The notes under the pieces are model-generated. The model had not been told where the DNA came from and searched no databases. It saw only the letters and a list, made by a program, of their open reading frames with translations. A stretch of DNA of 64,000 nt from Millionella massiliensis (lineage in GTDB: Bacteria > Bacteroidota > Bacteroidia > Bacteroidales > Rikenellaceae), in the NCBI RefSeq assembly GCF_900104655.1, contig NZ_FNWD01000002.1, forward strand, positions 976,246-1,040,245. The letters run 5' to 3'. Within the stretch, counting starts at the first letter, position 1, and each line of letters starts with the position of its first letter. Below, one piece after another: positions 26,572 through 36,219 of the stretch. Position numbers and translations under genes: made by a program.

Positions 26572-27189
26572 CTATTTTGCAGCCTCTCCGTAGAGCAGTT
26601 GCGCCACTTTCGGACGCAGGTAGGACTGGAACAGGGCGTCGAAATCGGCGTCGGTGAAGCTGACGTAATAGCCGCCCTCTTTCACCTGGATGCGGAACGG
26701 TACGCGCACTTTGGCGTCGGTGATGACTTCGACTCCACCGTCGGCACCGAGACGTTCGGCGAGGGCCTGTTTGACGGCTTCGACGAGTTCGGCTCCGCGG
26801 TTTTCGGGCAGTACGACGCTCAGACCTTTATCGGTTCCGACGGCTTGCACGGCCGTAACGGCGAGGTTTTGGATGAAGCTGTTGTCGCGCCATGCTTCGG
26901 AGACTTTGGGCGAGAGGACTTCCAACTGTACCATTCGCTCGATCTGCTGACGGAGTGCGCTTTTGAGCTGAGCGGCCACGAGCTTCACTTCGTTTTCGGT
27001 GTTGGTTTTGAGCTGTTCGGCACTCTTTTCGGCCTGTGCAGCGATGGCCCGGGCTTTGTCCTGCGCTTCGGCTACGATTCGTTCGGCATCGGCGTGGGCT
27101 TTGGCCAGAATGGCTTCGGCTTCGGCACGCCCTTTCGACAGCCCTTCGTTATACAGTTTTTCAGTCAGTTGTTGCAGTTTGTTTTCCAT
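26572..27189 (-). CDS. atpE: V-type ATPase subunit E (peripheral stalk)
   Basis: A 205-residue protein. The N-terminal half is a long Ala/Glu/Lys helix (GRAEAEAILAKAHADAERIV) that forms the stalk coiled coil. The C-terminal globular half ends YVSFTDADFDALFQSYLRPKVAQLLYGE. It is the first ATPase gene. No F or G subunit gene is seen in the operon, as is common in Bacteroidetes. It lies 114 bases after DUF4301 with no promoter match between them, so they may be co-transcribed. Confidence 0.88.
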   Translation of the reverse strand: MENKLQQLTEKLYNEGLSKGRAEAEAILAKAHADAERIVAEAQDKARAIAAQAEKSAEQLKTNTENEVKLVAAQLKSALRQQIERMVQLEVLSPKVSEAWRDNSFIQNLAVTAVQAVGTDKGLSVVLPENRGAELVEAVKQALAERLGADGGVEVITDAKVRVPFRIQVKEGGYYVSFTDADFDALFQSYLRPKVAQLLYGEAAK

Positions 27190-27303
27190 GACCCCTGTGG
27201 TTTATATTTTTTCTTTCTGAAGGTTTCTTCCGATGGTTTTCCATCCGGCGCCGCGCGGGTCCGTCGTGGACAGAGCGGCGACACTGTACGGCGAAAACTG
27301 AGC

Positions 27304-28794
27304 TTATTGGTGTTGCGGACGCAGCAGATCGGCTACGGTTTTGACCGGGGCGAAGGTCGTGATGGGCACTTCGACGAAGACGGTCGTCCAGTCGGCCATT
27401 GCGCCATTCCAGAGTCCGGGCAGTTCGAGTGCCTTCAGACTGCGACCCTCTTTACTTTTTTCGGAGATAAAACCGGTTTTCTTGTCGATATATTGTGTGA
27501 GATCGAACTTTTTTCCCTGGAAATTCCGAACGGCGCACACCAGGTCGACCGGATTGAAATGCGTACCGCCTCCCATCAATTCTTTGCGCACAGCGGGATC
27601 GATCTGCGACGATTCGGCGATCTGAAGCGAGAGTGCGCCGGGGATTCCGAGCGAGGTCTGTGCCCAGAAGGGGCCTCCGCCGGGTTCACCTTCGTTGCGC
27701 ACCATACCGCACACGCGCAGCGGGCGGTCGAGCACGCGACGCAGATCGGCCAGCGTCGGTTGCGCATCGGCCGGGAACCGGTAGCAGAGTTTCTGTTCGA
27801 TAAACTGGCGCACGTCAGCCTGGAAAGCGGCGTCGCTAGCCTTTTCACCCCCTCCGTCAATGGTTTTGAGGTAAGAGAATATCTGCTGTTGCAATTCGAG
27901 AGCGATGGCAGCCAGCGCTTTCTTATAGAGGACGGTATCGCCTTTCAGATGATCGGGAACCACGTTGTCGACGGTTTTGATAAAGATCAGGTCGGCATCG
28001 ATACGGTTCAGGTTTTCGATCAGCGCGCCGTGACCGCCGGGACGGAACAGGATGTCGCCGGTTTGGGCATCTCCCTCGCGGAAGGGGGTATTGTCCGGAT
28101 TCACAGCCACGGTATCGGTCGAGGGCTCCTGTATGGAGTAGGTTATTTCGTATTCGACTCCATATTTGGCCGAGAAGGCTCCGATGCGTTCATCGACCAA
28201 CCGTTTGAAGTCGTCCATGTGTTCGGGCGACACGGTGAAGTGTATACGGGCGGGATTGCCGCCGTAGAGGGCCACTTCGACCAAGTGTTCTTCCATGGCG
28301 GTTCGTCCGCCATTGGCGTATTTATGGAATTTGATGAGTCCTTTGGGTTTCTTGCCGAGGCCGAGACCGGTTCCGGCCGCGGGATCACCTTCGATGATGG
28401 CTCCGATCACGGCTTTCGGATCTTTCATATTGATGTTCAGAGCCGCCAGATCTTCATAGAAGGCAAATTTTTCCAGCCCCGAGAGAACGGTTTCGATCAT
28501 GGTGCTGGCTTTGTTTTCGCCCACGTATTCATACAGATCCTTGAACATGCGGGAGGCCGCACCGGAGGCGGGTACGAACTTTTCCACCGTCAGACGGCAT
28601 ACCGACTTTCCGTACATGGCGGCCAGTTCGACGGCCTTTTCGGGATCGAGTTTGACGATACCGTCGGCGACCACCGCAGCCCGGTCGATCGTCAGGTAGG
28701 GGAAGCCCGTGCGGAACGCTTCCAACTGTTCTTCGACCCGCGCCGGCTCTATGTTTCGGCTGGTCAGCTGTGCCAAATCTTTCTGAGTAAACAT
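27304..28794 (-). CDS. DUF4301 family protein
   Basis: A 496-residue cytoplasmic protein of the DUF4301 family (PF14134). The N-terminal third has VPASGAASRMFKDLYEY (about 75-91) and, later, GLGLGKKPKGLIKFHKY. These resemble the nucleotide-binding GxGxR and PKG motifs of UDP-sugar pyrophosphorylases, so a nucleotidyltransferase fold is plausible but unproven. LFRPGGHGALIENLNRID and GGGTHFNPVDLVCAVRNFQGK are strongly patterned and may be active-site loops. Gene context (leading the V-ATPase operon) gives no clue to substrate. Confidence 0.8.
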   Translation of the reverse strand: MFTQKDLAQLTSRNIEPARVEEQLEAFRTGFPYLTIDRAAVVADGIVKLDPEKAVELAAMYGKSVCRLTVEKFVPASGAASRMFKDLYEYVGENKASTMIETVLSGLEKFAFYEDLAALNINMKDPKAVIGAIIEGDPAAGTGLGLGKKPKGLIKFHKYANGGRTAMEEHLVEVALYGGNPARIHFTVSPEHMDDFKRLVDERIGAFSAKYGVEYEITYSIQEPSTDTVAVNPDNTPFREGDAQTGDILFRPGGHGALIENLNRIDADLIFIKTVDNVVPDHLKGDTVLYKKALAAIALELQQQIFSYLKTIDGGGEKASDAAFQADVRQFIEQKLCYRFPADAQPTLADLRRVLDRPLRVCGMVRNEGEPGGGPFWAQTSLGIPGALSLQIAESSQIDPAVRKELMGGGTHFNPVDLVCAVRNFQGKKFDLTQYIDKKTGFISEKSKEGRSLKALELPGLWNGAMADWTTVFVEVPITTFAPVKTVADLLRPQHQ

Positions 28795-28825
28795 AGCTCG
28801 AAAATTCGATGGTGATAACAGAGTT

Positions 28826-28858
28826 TAAAGTTAGGTATTATTTTTAATTTTGTGCAAA
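28826..28858 (-). promoter_or_regulatory. promoter of DUF4301 (-33 and -7)
   Basis: On the minus strand TTTG (28855-28858) is followed after 21 bases by TAACTTTA (28826-28833), close to TTTG-N19-21-TAnnTTTG. Confidence 0.55.
28845..28852 (+). promoter_or_regulatory. -7 promoter element of murB
   Basis: TAATTTTG, 29 bases before the murB ATG. It lies within the divergent DUF4301 promoter, so the two may compete. Confidence 0.55.
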
Positions 28859-28880
28859 CAATCCGACTCGAAGCGACAAG

Positions 28881-29897
28881 ATGACCAATTTTATCGACAA
28901 TTTCGCACTTCGCTCCTACAACACGTTCGGCCTCGAAGCATCGGCCCGATATTGGGCCGAATTCCGCTCCACGGACGAGCTGCGTGACATTCTGCTCACC
29001 TGCCGCGAACGCAGCCTCCCCTGGTATGTGCTCAGCGGCGGCAGCAACATTATCCTGACCGGAAATTTCCCGGGCGTCATCATCCACCCGGCCGCAACGG
29101 CCATCACCCGCCCCGAACCGACCCTCGTGCGGGCCGAAGCCGCCGTGGTGTGGGACGATCTGGTGGCATGGACGGTGGAAAATGGACTGGGAGGACTGGA
29201 GAACCTGTCGGCCATTCCGGGTCTGGTCGGCGCGGCGCCCGTTCAGAACATCGGCGCCTACGGGGCCGAGGCGAAAGATACGATCGAGACGGTCGAGTAT
29301 CTGGATGCCGAGACCCTCGAAACGGTGCGTCTGTCAGGTTCGGAGTGTGCGTTCGGCTATCGCGAGTCGATTTTCAAGGGAGCATTGCGCGGCCGTGCGA
29401 TCGTCACGGCGGTGGAATTCCGACTCACGCCGGAGGAAATTGGGAAATATACCTATAATATAGGATACGGAGATTTACACAATCGGGTGATGGAACTCGG
29501 CGGCCCCACGCTGGCCCACATTCGACAGGCGGTGACCGCCATCCGTAAGGCCAAACTGCCCGACCCAGCCGTTACGGGCAACGCCGGCAGTTTCTTCAAA
29601 AATCCGGTCATCCCGGTCGCACAGGCCGCTGCACTGCGACAGCAGCACCCCGACATGCCGGGCTACGACTGCAACGGCGGAACGGAGGTCAAGGTGCCGG
29701 CCGCGTGGCTCATCGACCAGGCCGGCTGGAAAGGATTCCGCTGCGGCACTGTGGGCGTTCACCCGCGTCAGGCACTGGTGCTGGTGAATCTGGGCGGCGC
29801 TACGGCACAGGAGATCCTGAACCTGGCCCGCCGCATCATCTGCGACGTCCAGCAGAAATTCGGGATCACCCTCTCCATGGAGGTCAACGTACTCTGA
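28881..29897 (+). CDS. murB: UDP-N-acetylmuramate dehydrogenase
   Basis: Reduces UDP-GlcNAc-enolpyruvate to UDP-MurNAc with NADPH and FAD. It has 338 residues. FAD-binding VLSGGSNIILT, the phosphate loop LSAIPGLVGAAPVQNIGAYGAE, the type-I tyrosine segment FGYRESIFKG, the catalytic Ser region TGNAGSFFKNP and the C-terminal Glu in TLSMEVNVL are all present. It is monocistronic; a possible terminator is about 270 bases downstream. Confidence 0.95.
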   Translation: MTNFIDNFALRSYNTFGLEASARYWAEFRSTDELRDILLTCRERSLPWYVLSGGSNIILTGNFPGVIIHPAATAITRPEPTLVRAEAAVVWDDLVAWTVENGLGGLENLSAIPGLVGAAPVQNIGAYGAEAKDTIETVEYLDAETLETVRLSGSECAFGYRESIFKGALRGRAIVTAVEFRLTPEEIGKYTYNIGYGDLHNRVMELGGPTLAHIRQAVTAIRKAKLPDPAVTGNAGSFFKNPVIPVAQAAALRQQHPDMPGYDCNGGTEVKVPAAWLIDQAGWKGFRCGTVGVHPRQALVLVNLGGATAQEILNLARRIICDVQQKFGITLSMEVNVL

Positions 29898-30443
29898 CCT
29901 TCGCTGCCAAGCTACCACCGTTATCCGGCGGTCAGGCACACCTGCGGGGCACCCTTCAGGCCGACACTCCAGACAGTCTGACACCCCGTTCCGATCGATA
30001 CACCATTCAGGAAAACACCCCCGCCGGACTGGCATATCCTTCGCACCGGCACACCATGTCAGACCGGCAGCCTTTTGGGGACAGGTGAGACAAAGGGGTA
30101 ACTCGTCTATAAGCGACCCGCAACAATAACAAAAAACTGTTTCAACGGTTTATCAACACAGCAGGAGGGATTCGCCCAGAGCGAATCCCTCCTGATAGAT
30201 TTTACCGATAAAAGACCCGAGGCGGAACCCATGCTGCAATCCCCATCCTCAACCAACGAGTCCGATAAGAGTTACCAATCCGAACTTGGTGGCAACCACT
30301 TCCACCGCACTTCCCTCGCGCTGACGCCTCGCCTTCCTTGCACCACTGCGGAATCATCCGCCGTATCACACCACGAGTCCGCTACCCGGCCCGTCCATCG
30401 TTCCTCACCGCCACACGCGATCTCCCCGCCACCTCAGTAAAGT
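29898..30443. other. intergenic region, murB / mtaB (convergent)
   Basis: No supported gene. A perfect 14-bp hairpin lies at 30162-30194; the rest shows no recognised element. Confidence 0.5.
30162..30204 (+). terminator. probable terminator (murB side)
   Basis: Perfect 14-bp stem (30162-30175 with 30181-30194, loop 5) followed by ATAGATTTT on the plus strand. Confidence 0.6.
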
Positions 30444-31793
30444 CTATTCAACGACCCGCCCGATCATAAATTCATCGCCGCCGGCATAACCCGACGCCTC
30501 GGGGGCAGCGGAGGCCAGTTGCCCCAGCTCGACCGGAACCACCCGATTGACCCACTCGCGCCGGTAGGGCACCACCACCCGGATGTAGTTATCCGTGAAA
30601 CCGGCCATTCGTCCGCCGCGGACCGTCGATTCGAAGAGCACCGACCGCACCGTTCCGGCATAGCGGGCACAGAATTCGGCATGAAGCCGCGCCGACAGTT
30701 CGCCCAGACGGGCCACCCGACTAGCCGCCACATCGGGCGGCACCTGATCGGGAAACTCCGCAGCGGGCGTACCGGGCCGCACGGAGTAGGGAAAGATATG
30801 CAGATAGGCCGGCCGCACCGTCTCGGCCAGAAAACGGTAAGCATCCTCGAAGTCCTGCTCCGTCTCACCGGGGAAACCGACAATCACGTCAATACCGAAG
30901 AAGACGTCGGGCATCGCCTCCCGCACCCGCTCAATCCGCTGCGCGAAACGGGCCGTATTGTAACGCCGACGCATCTGGGCCAGAATCCGGTCGCTGCCCG
31001 ACTGCAACGGAACGTGGAAATGGGGGACGAATTTCGAGGAACGGGCACAGAAATCGATCACCTCGTCGGTCAGCAGGTTGGGCTCGATGGACGAAATTCG
31101 GTAACGCTCGATCCCCTCCACAGTGTCGAGAGCCTGGATCAGTTGCAGGAACGTTTCGCCGGTCGTCCGCCCAAAGTCGCCGATGTTGACCCCCGTCAGC
31201 ACCACCTCGCGAACGCCGCGTGCGGCAATCTGTCGGGCCTCCTCGACCAGATCGGCCACCGGGATATTCCGGCTGACGCCCCGCGCATCGGGAATCGTAC
31301 AGTAGGAGCAGCGGTAATTGCACCCGTCCTGCACCTTCAGGAACGCACGGGTACGGTCGCCGGTCGAAAAGGCGGCAAAGAAGTTGCGGATCTCCTCCAC
31401 GGCACAGGTGTGCACCTCCAGCGTCCGCTGGCCGCTTTGCAGCATGGCGACAACCTGCTCATAGAGCGATCCCTTCTCGTTGTTGCCCACGACGATATCG
31501 ACCCCTTCGATGGCGGCCAGATCGCCCGGGCGGAGCTGCGCATAACAGCCCGTGACAGCAACCAGCGCGCCGGGATTTTCACGGATGGCCTTGCGGACAA
31601 CGTTGCGACACTTCTTGTCGGCGTGTTCGGTCACGGAACAGGTGTTGATCACGCAAATGTCGGCCTGCTCGCCGCGTCGGGCGCGTTCGAAACCGCCCTC
31701 CTCGAACTGACGGGCAATGGTGGCCGTTTCGGAGAAGTTGAGCTTGCATCCGAGGGTATAAAAAGCGACTTTGCGTGGTGGCTGCGTTCCCAT
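30444..31793 (-). CDS. mtaB: tRNA t6A37 methylthiotransferase MtaB
   Basis: A radical-SAM enzyme that adds a methylthio group to t6A37 in tRNAs. It has 449 residues. N-terminal cluster cysteines are C16 (TLGCKLN), C52 (NTCSVTEHAD) and C83 (TGCYAQ). The radical-SAM triad is C158, C162, C165 (CNYRCSYC). A TRAM domain follows from about residue 375. NTCSVTE with TLGCKLN separates MtaB from MiaB and RimO. ATG 31793 is chosen because the family starts there; the longer open frame has no N-terminal homology. Confidence 0.9.
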   Translation of the reverse strand: MGTQPPRKVAFYTLGCKLNFSETATIARQFEEGGFERARRGEQADICVINTCSVTEHADKKCRNVVRKAIRENPGALVAVTGCYAQLRPGDLAAIEGVDIVVGNNEKGSLYEQVVAMLQSGQRTLEVHTCAVEEIRNFFAAFSTGDRTRAFLKVQDGCNYRCSYCTIPDARGVSRNIPVADLVEEARQIAARGVREVVLTGVNIGDFGRTTGETFLQLIQALDTVEGIERYRISSIEPNLLTDEVIDFCARSSKFVPHFHVPLQSGSDRILAQMRRRYNTARFAQRIERVREAMPDVFFGIDVIVGFPGETEQDFEDAYRFLAETVRPAYLHIFPYSVRPGTPAAEFPDQVPPDVAASRVARLGELSARLHAEFCARYAGTVRSVLFESTVRGGRMAGFTDNYIRVVVPYRREWVNRVVPVELGQLASAAPEASGYAGGDEFMIGRVVE

Positions 31794-32286
31794 AGTGAGC
31801 GATATTTTATGCGTTTGGTGCCGCATGGGGCACCGAAAATTCGTGGTACTCGATTCATTTGCCTGCCCGGTCCGGACTGACTTCGTATAATATCGGCGCC
31901 GACAGAGCGCGTGTTTATTCAGCAATGCCGGCCTTGCAACTTACGCTCCACCCAACTCCTCAGCGCGGTCAATTTCGAAGAGGAGCTGCCTGCACGACCC
32001 GATTTTGAGAGGTGCCGCATCAGACAAACCCGACCTTCACTGCCTCAACCCCCTCCATGAAAAGTTCCCCCCGCGTGCGCAAACTTCGGCGGGAGAGAAA
32101 CCTGCCCTCATCGCCCCGAGCATCCACAAAAACCGTTCCGGAGCTGCGTATGGCAACTCCGGAACGAAGAGAATTTCTGTCCGAGAACGATATGCTTCGG
32201 ACGCCGCGCCTGCCAGAATCGACAGTCGGTCGGTGAACCGCGCAACAGCCACGGCCCCTACCTACCGTCCCCGGCACAGGCACGGA
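31794..32286. other. intergenic region, mtaB / folD
   Basis: About 490 bases without a supported gene. It holds the folD terminator (32127-32165). No exact promoter element for mtaB was seen. Confidence 0.5.
32127..32165 (-). terminator. intrinsic terminator of folD
   Basis: GTTCCGGAG / CTCCGGAAC hairpin (32134-32142 with 32157-32165) followed by GGTTTTTG on the minus strand. Confidence 0.8.
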
Positions 32287-33153
32287 TTATTTGGAATAGA
32301 TGGCGCCTTTGGCGGCCAGCAGGGTGTTCTTCATCAGGCTGACGATGGTCATCGGGCCTACGCCGCCAGGAACAGGGGTGATGTAGCTGCATTTGGGAGC
32401 CACCTCGTCGAACTTCACGTCCCCGAGGAGTTTCCAACCGTTACGGGTCTTGTCGCTGGGCACGCGGGTAATACCAACGTCGATCACCACGGCTCCGGGT
32501 TTGACCATATCGGCGGTCACAAACTCGGCCTTACCGAGCGCTGCAACCAGAATATCGGCCCCGGCGCACACCTCCTTGAGGTTTTCGGTGCGGCTGTGGC
32601 AGAGGGTCACCGTGCAGTTGAACTCCTTGTCGGAGAGCAGGTTGGCCATCGGTCGGCCTACAATGTTGCTTCGGCCGACAATCACGCAGTTTTTACCTTG
32701 GGTCGGGATTTTGTAGTAGCGCAGAAGTTCGCAGATGCCTTCGGGCGTAGCCGAGATATAGGCGGGCAGCCCGAGAATCATGCGGCCCACGTTGACGGGA
32801 TGGAAACCGTCGACGTCCTTGCGCGGGTCAATCGCTTCGATCACCTTCTGCTCGGAGATATGCTTGGGCAGGGGCATCTGGACGATAAAACCGTCGACCT
32901 GCGGATCGGCATTGAGTTTGGCGATTTCGCCGAGGAGGGCCTCTTCGGTGATATCGTCTTCGAAGCGGAGTACGGTGGAGTTGAAACCGATTTCGTTGCA
33001 GGCTTTCTCCTTGTGGCCCACGTAGGTTTCGCTGGCGCCGTCGTGTCCGACGAGGATGGCCACAAGCGTCGGTTTACGCTCCATCGTGGCGACCTCTTCT
33101 GCCATTTTGCGTTTGAGGGCGGCAGCGACCTCTTTCCCGTCTATCAGTTGCAT
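32287..33153 (-). CDS. folD: methylenetetrahydrofolate dehydrogenase / methenyl-THF cyclohydrolase
   Basis: A 288-residue bifunctional C1-folate enzyme. The catalytic lysine lies in [30 protein letters not shown] is the substrate loop; [18 protein letters not shown] binds NADP and [11 protein letters not shown] closes the site. Length and spacing are standard. The gene is downstream of ffh with a 307-base spacer and has its own terminator. Confidence 0.95.
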   Translation of the reverse strand: MQLIDGKEVAAALKRKMAEEVATMERKPTLVAILVGHDGASETYVGHKEKACNEIGFNSTVLRFEDDITEEALLGEIAKLNADPQVDGFIVQMPLPKHISEQKVIEAIDPRKDVDGFHPVNVGRMILGLPAYISATPEGICELLRYYKIPTQGKNCVIVGRSNIVGRPMANLLSDKEFNCTVTLCHSRTENLKEVCAGADILVAALGKAEFVTADMVKPGAVVIDVGITRVPSDKTRNGWKLLGDVKFDEVAPKCSYITPVPGGVGPMTIVSLMKNTLLAAKGAIYSK

Positions 33154-33460
33154 ATGTCAAATATCGTTAGGTTAGTTTGTTCTTACGCGTTCGGCCGTAT
33201 GGGACCGTTCTTTCTTTGAAAAGAAAGAACCAAAGAAACTTTCCAGAGGCTGCCGCAGGACAACTGTGTTCAACTATACTCTCTTCCCCCCCAGCGGCTG
33301 CACGGAAGGCGGCGTCCCGTAGATATGTGTTCCGCGCTCGGTTTTCTCTCCCTATGCTGCGTTTGTATCCTCCGCTCACCTTGGCAAGCAAACAAACACG
33401 GCCGCACCGGTTATTTCTCAAAGGAGTTACACCCTCCGGCACAAAATCGGGAAAACGGTA
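33154..33460. other. intergenic region, folD / ffh
   Basis: No gene is supported. It contains a 10-bp perfect hairpin (33207-33216 with 33221-33230) made of GTTCTTTCTT and its complement. Sequences of this type recur as dispersed repeats in many genomes. Confidence 0.5.
33207..33230. repeat. 10-bp inverted repeat, dispersed-repeat-like
   Basis: GTTCTTTCTT, loop TGAA, AAGAAAGAAC, followed by CAAAGAAAC. Confidence 0.55.
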
Positions 33461-34807
33461 TTAGCGTTTGCGGCGCATCATGGCGGCGGCACCGGCCATG
33501 CGGGCCATGGCTCCGCCTCCGGCCACGAGCTTCATCATCTTACGGGTCTGGTCGAACTGTTTGAGCAGCCGGTTCACGGCAGCCACGTCGGTACCGCTAC
33601 CGCGAGCGATACGTGCCTTGCGCACTCCGTTCAGAATGGCCGGATTTTCGCGTTCGGCCGGGGTCATGGACTGGATGATGGCTTCGGTCTGCTTGAAGAT
33701 GCTGTTGTCCATGTCCACATCCTTGAGGGCTTTGCCCACACCGGGGATCATCGAAGCGAGGTCCTTGATGTTACCCATCTTCTTGATCTGCTGGATCTGG
33801 TTCAGAAAGTCCTGCATGGTGAACTGGTCACGGGCCAGTTTTTTCTGGAGTTTGCGGGCCTCCTCTTCGTCGAACTGTTCCTGGGCCTTTTCGACCAGCG
33901 AAACGATGTCCCCCATGCCGAGGATACGGTCGGCCATACGTTCGGGGTGGAAGACGTCGAGAGCCTCCATCTTTTCGCCCATGCTGACGAACTTCAGCGG
34001 CTTGTCGACCACCGAGCGGATCGAGATGGCCGCACCGCCACGCGTATCACCGTCGAGTTTGGTGAGCACCACGCCGTCGAAGTCGAGACGGTCGTTGAAC
34101 TCTTTGGCGGTATTGACGGCATCCTGACCGGTCATCGAATCGACCACAAAGAGGGTCTCGGTCGGCTTAACGGCCTCCTTGATGGCGGTGATCTCGCGCA
34201 TCATCTGCTCGTCGATTGCCAGACGGCCGGCGGTATCGATAATGATGGTATTGAAGGTCCCGCCTTTGGATTTGGCGTATTTGATCCCGTTCTGCACCAG
34301 CGCGACGGCATCGGTCTTGTTTTCGGGCTCGGAATAGACCTCGACGCCGATCTGCTCGCCGAGCACTTTCAGCTGGTCGATAGCGGCGGGACGGTAGATA
34401 TCGCCTCCGATCAGCAGCACGCCGCGCCCTTTTTTCTTGAGGTGGAGGGCGAGTTTGCCGCTGAAGGTGGTTTTACCGGAACCCTGCAGACCGCTCACGA
34501 GAATAATGGCGGGATTATCTTTCAGGTTGATGGGCGTTGCTGTACCACCCATCAGGGCTGCCAGTTCGTCGTGGACGATCTTGACGATCATCTGGCTGGG
34601 GTTGACGGCCTTGATGACCTCCTGACCGATGGCTTTCTGCTTGACTTCGTCGGTGAAGGATTTGGCCACTTTGTAGTTGACGTCGGCCTCGATCAGCGCG
34701 CGCCGGATCTCCTTGAGCGACTCGGCAATGTTGATCTCGGTGATACGGCCCTGGCCTTTCAGTATCTTGAATGACCGCTCCAGGCGATCGCTCAGATTTT
34801 CAAACAT
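33461..34807 (-). CDS. ffh: signal recognition particle GTPase Ffh
   Basis: The SRP54 homologue that targets nascent membrane proteins to FtsY. It has 448 residues. The N domain is residues 1-90 and the G domain has GLQGSGKTT (106-114), DTAGRL and TKLDGDTRGG. The Met-rich M domain binds 4.5S RNA, with the signature region ARGSGTDVAAVNRLLKQF near the end. The tail RMAGAAAMMRRKR is Met/Arg-rich. Confidence 0.96.
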   Translation of the reverse strand: MFENLSDRLERSFKILKGQGRITEINIAESLKEIRRALIEADVNYKVAKSFTDEVKQKAIGQEVIKAVNPSQMIVKIVHDELAALMGGTATPINLKDNPAIILVSGLQGSGKTTFSGKLALHLKKKGRGVLLIGGDIYRPAAIDQLKVLGEQIGVEVYSEPENKTDAVALVQNGIKYAKSKGGTFNTIIIDTAGRLAIDEQMMREITAIKEAVKPTETLFVVDSMTGQDAVNTAKEFNDRLDFDGVVLTKLDGDTRGGAAISIRSVVDKPLKFVSMGEKMEALDVFHPERMADRILGMGDIVSLVEKAQEQFDEEEARKLQKKLARDQFTMQDFLNQIQQIKKMGNIKDLASMIPGVGKALKDVDMDNSIFKQTEAIIQSMTPAERENPAILNGVRKARIARGSGTDVAAVNRLLKQFDQTRKMMKLVAGGGAMARMAGAAAMMRRKR

Positions 34808-34880
34808 GGTATTTATCTCGTTTTTTGTTTATTCTCGTATATCGGTTGCCACGGCCGGAGGCCGGACGGCAGTTGCGGGG

Positions 34881-35927
34881 TTACTCCTCGTCGCTCCGCA
34901 TGGCATCGTAGACGGCTCGCCGCAGGGAGCCCTGCTGGTCGTCCGAAGCGTACTCCCAGTACATCACCCCGCGCAGTCCGTTCTGATGCACATAGCGGCA
35001 CTTGAGCCGCAACGAACGGGGATCGTCGTACACGCAGAGCATCTGTCCGGTACTGTCCTCGACATAGGGCACGCCGGCCACCGTATCGACTACATAGCGG
35101 GCACCGGGAAAAATCGTGGTCGCCTGGGTATAGCTGACAAAGTCCGAGTAACCGAGGCGGGTGTTGGCGTGGGCGTAGAAAGGTACGCCGACAACGATCT
35201 TCTGGTCGGGCACGCCGGCTTCGCGATGGGCCGCCACAGACTGGTCGATGCTCCACCGCGCACGGGGCGAGGGATAGAGGGCCGAATGGTGCATACCGTA
35301 GGAGGGACGCCCCATATCGTAACACATCAGGTTAACGAAATCGACATAGGGCATAACGGCCGGGAAGTCAACGTGCTGAGCCGACGCAGCCGAAGCGAAA
35401 GTGAGCTGTTTTTTCTTCCCGAGCGCCTTCCGCAGTTCCCCCATCAGGCGGGTAAAGTTATCGACATCCTCGGGCGCAGAAGCGATTCCGGAGGCCGAAC
35501 TGCCGGGATATTCCCAGTCGAGATCGATGCCGTCAAGGCGGAAATCGCGAACGATCTGCTGGCAATCGCGGACAAAAGCGGCACGCAGCGTGTCGTTGGA
35601 GGCCATCTCCGAGAATCCGCCGGCTCCCCATCCGCCGATCGAGAGCAACACGCGCAGGTCGGGATTCTGCTCCTTGAGCTGCACAATCTGTCGCAGATAC
35701 TCGGGACGCTGGATGTTGACGCCGTCGAAGGTCGGTTTGACGGTTCCGAAGGCGTAGTTGATGTGGGTCACGACGGTCGGATCGACCGGGATGGTGGTCC
35801 CGGAGGTAACGTAGGCCAGAATCACGGGTTCGCAACTCTTCTTCCGGGCTTCGACACCGGAAACGGTCAGCCCGAGGGTCAGGCCGATCGCTGCAAGCTG
35901 GATCAATCGCAGGAACCGTTTTTTCAT
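34881..35927 (-). CDS. secreted glycoside hydrolase family 18 protein
   Basis: A 348-residue protein with a signal peptide (about 1-27) and a GH18 TIM barrel. LLSIGGWG is the SxGG motif (about 95-101). The catalytic DxxDxDxE reads DGIDLDWEYPG with Glu139. YVDFVNLMCYDM and the final GVMYWEYASDD provide the remaining barrel strands. It probably cleaves beta-1,4-GlcNAc linkages in chitin, peptidoglycan-like or N-glycan substrates; which one is not clear. No lipobox is seen, so it is periplasmic or secreted. Confidence 0.88.
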   Translation of the reverse strand: MKKRFLRLIQLAAIGLTLGLTVSGVEARKKSCEPVILAYVTSGTTIPVDPTVVTHINYAFGTVKPTFDGVNIQRPEYLRQIVQLKEQNPDLRVLLSIGGWGAGGFSEMASNDTLRAAFVRDCQQIVRDFRLDGIDLDWEYPGSSASGIASAPEDVDNFTRLMGELRKALGKKKQLTFASAASAQHVDFPAVMPYVDFVNLMCYDMGRPSYGMHHSALYPSPRARWSIDQSVAAHREAGVPDQKIVVGVPFYAHANTRLGYSDFVSYTQATTIFPGARYVVDTVAGVPYVEDSTGQMLCVYDDPRSLRLKCRYVHQNGLRGVMYWEYASDDQQGSLRRAVYDAMRSDEE

Positions 35928-36219
35928 ATCGTTCGGATTTCTATCGATGGTTCATTTTCGTACGTCCTCCCACTCTCCCTCAATCTCCTTCTCCCCCTCC
36001 ATCCGCCTACTCCTCCGCTCCGCGACCTTTCCCGCTCTCTGGCTTCGGTACCACGGCGGATGGCTTGGCGACACGCGACATCGCGATGTGCGCTCCCCTT
36101 GCCATACACCCTTTTCGTGCACCACGTGCTGCCGAGCGTTCAGCAGACGAGGTGTTCGCACGTGCAAATAGGGCAAGGGCGCGAATCTTATCGGAGGGCT
36201 TTGCGGGGAGGGCCGGACA

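Noticed and set aside
25339-28815. 1158-codon plus-strand open frame across DUF2764, V-ATPase E and DUF4301
   Set aside because: It runs antisense to three well-supported genes and has no domain pattern.
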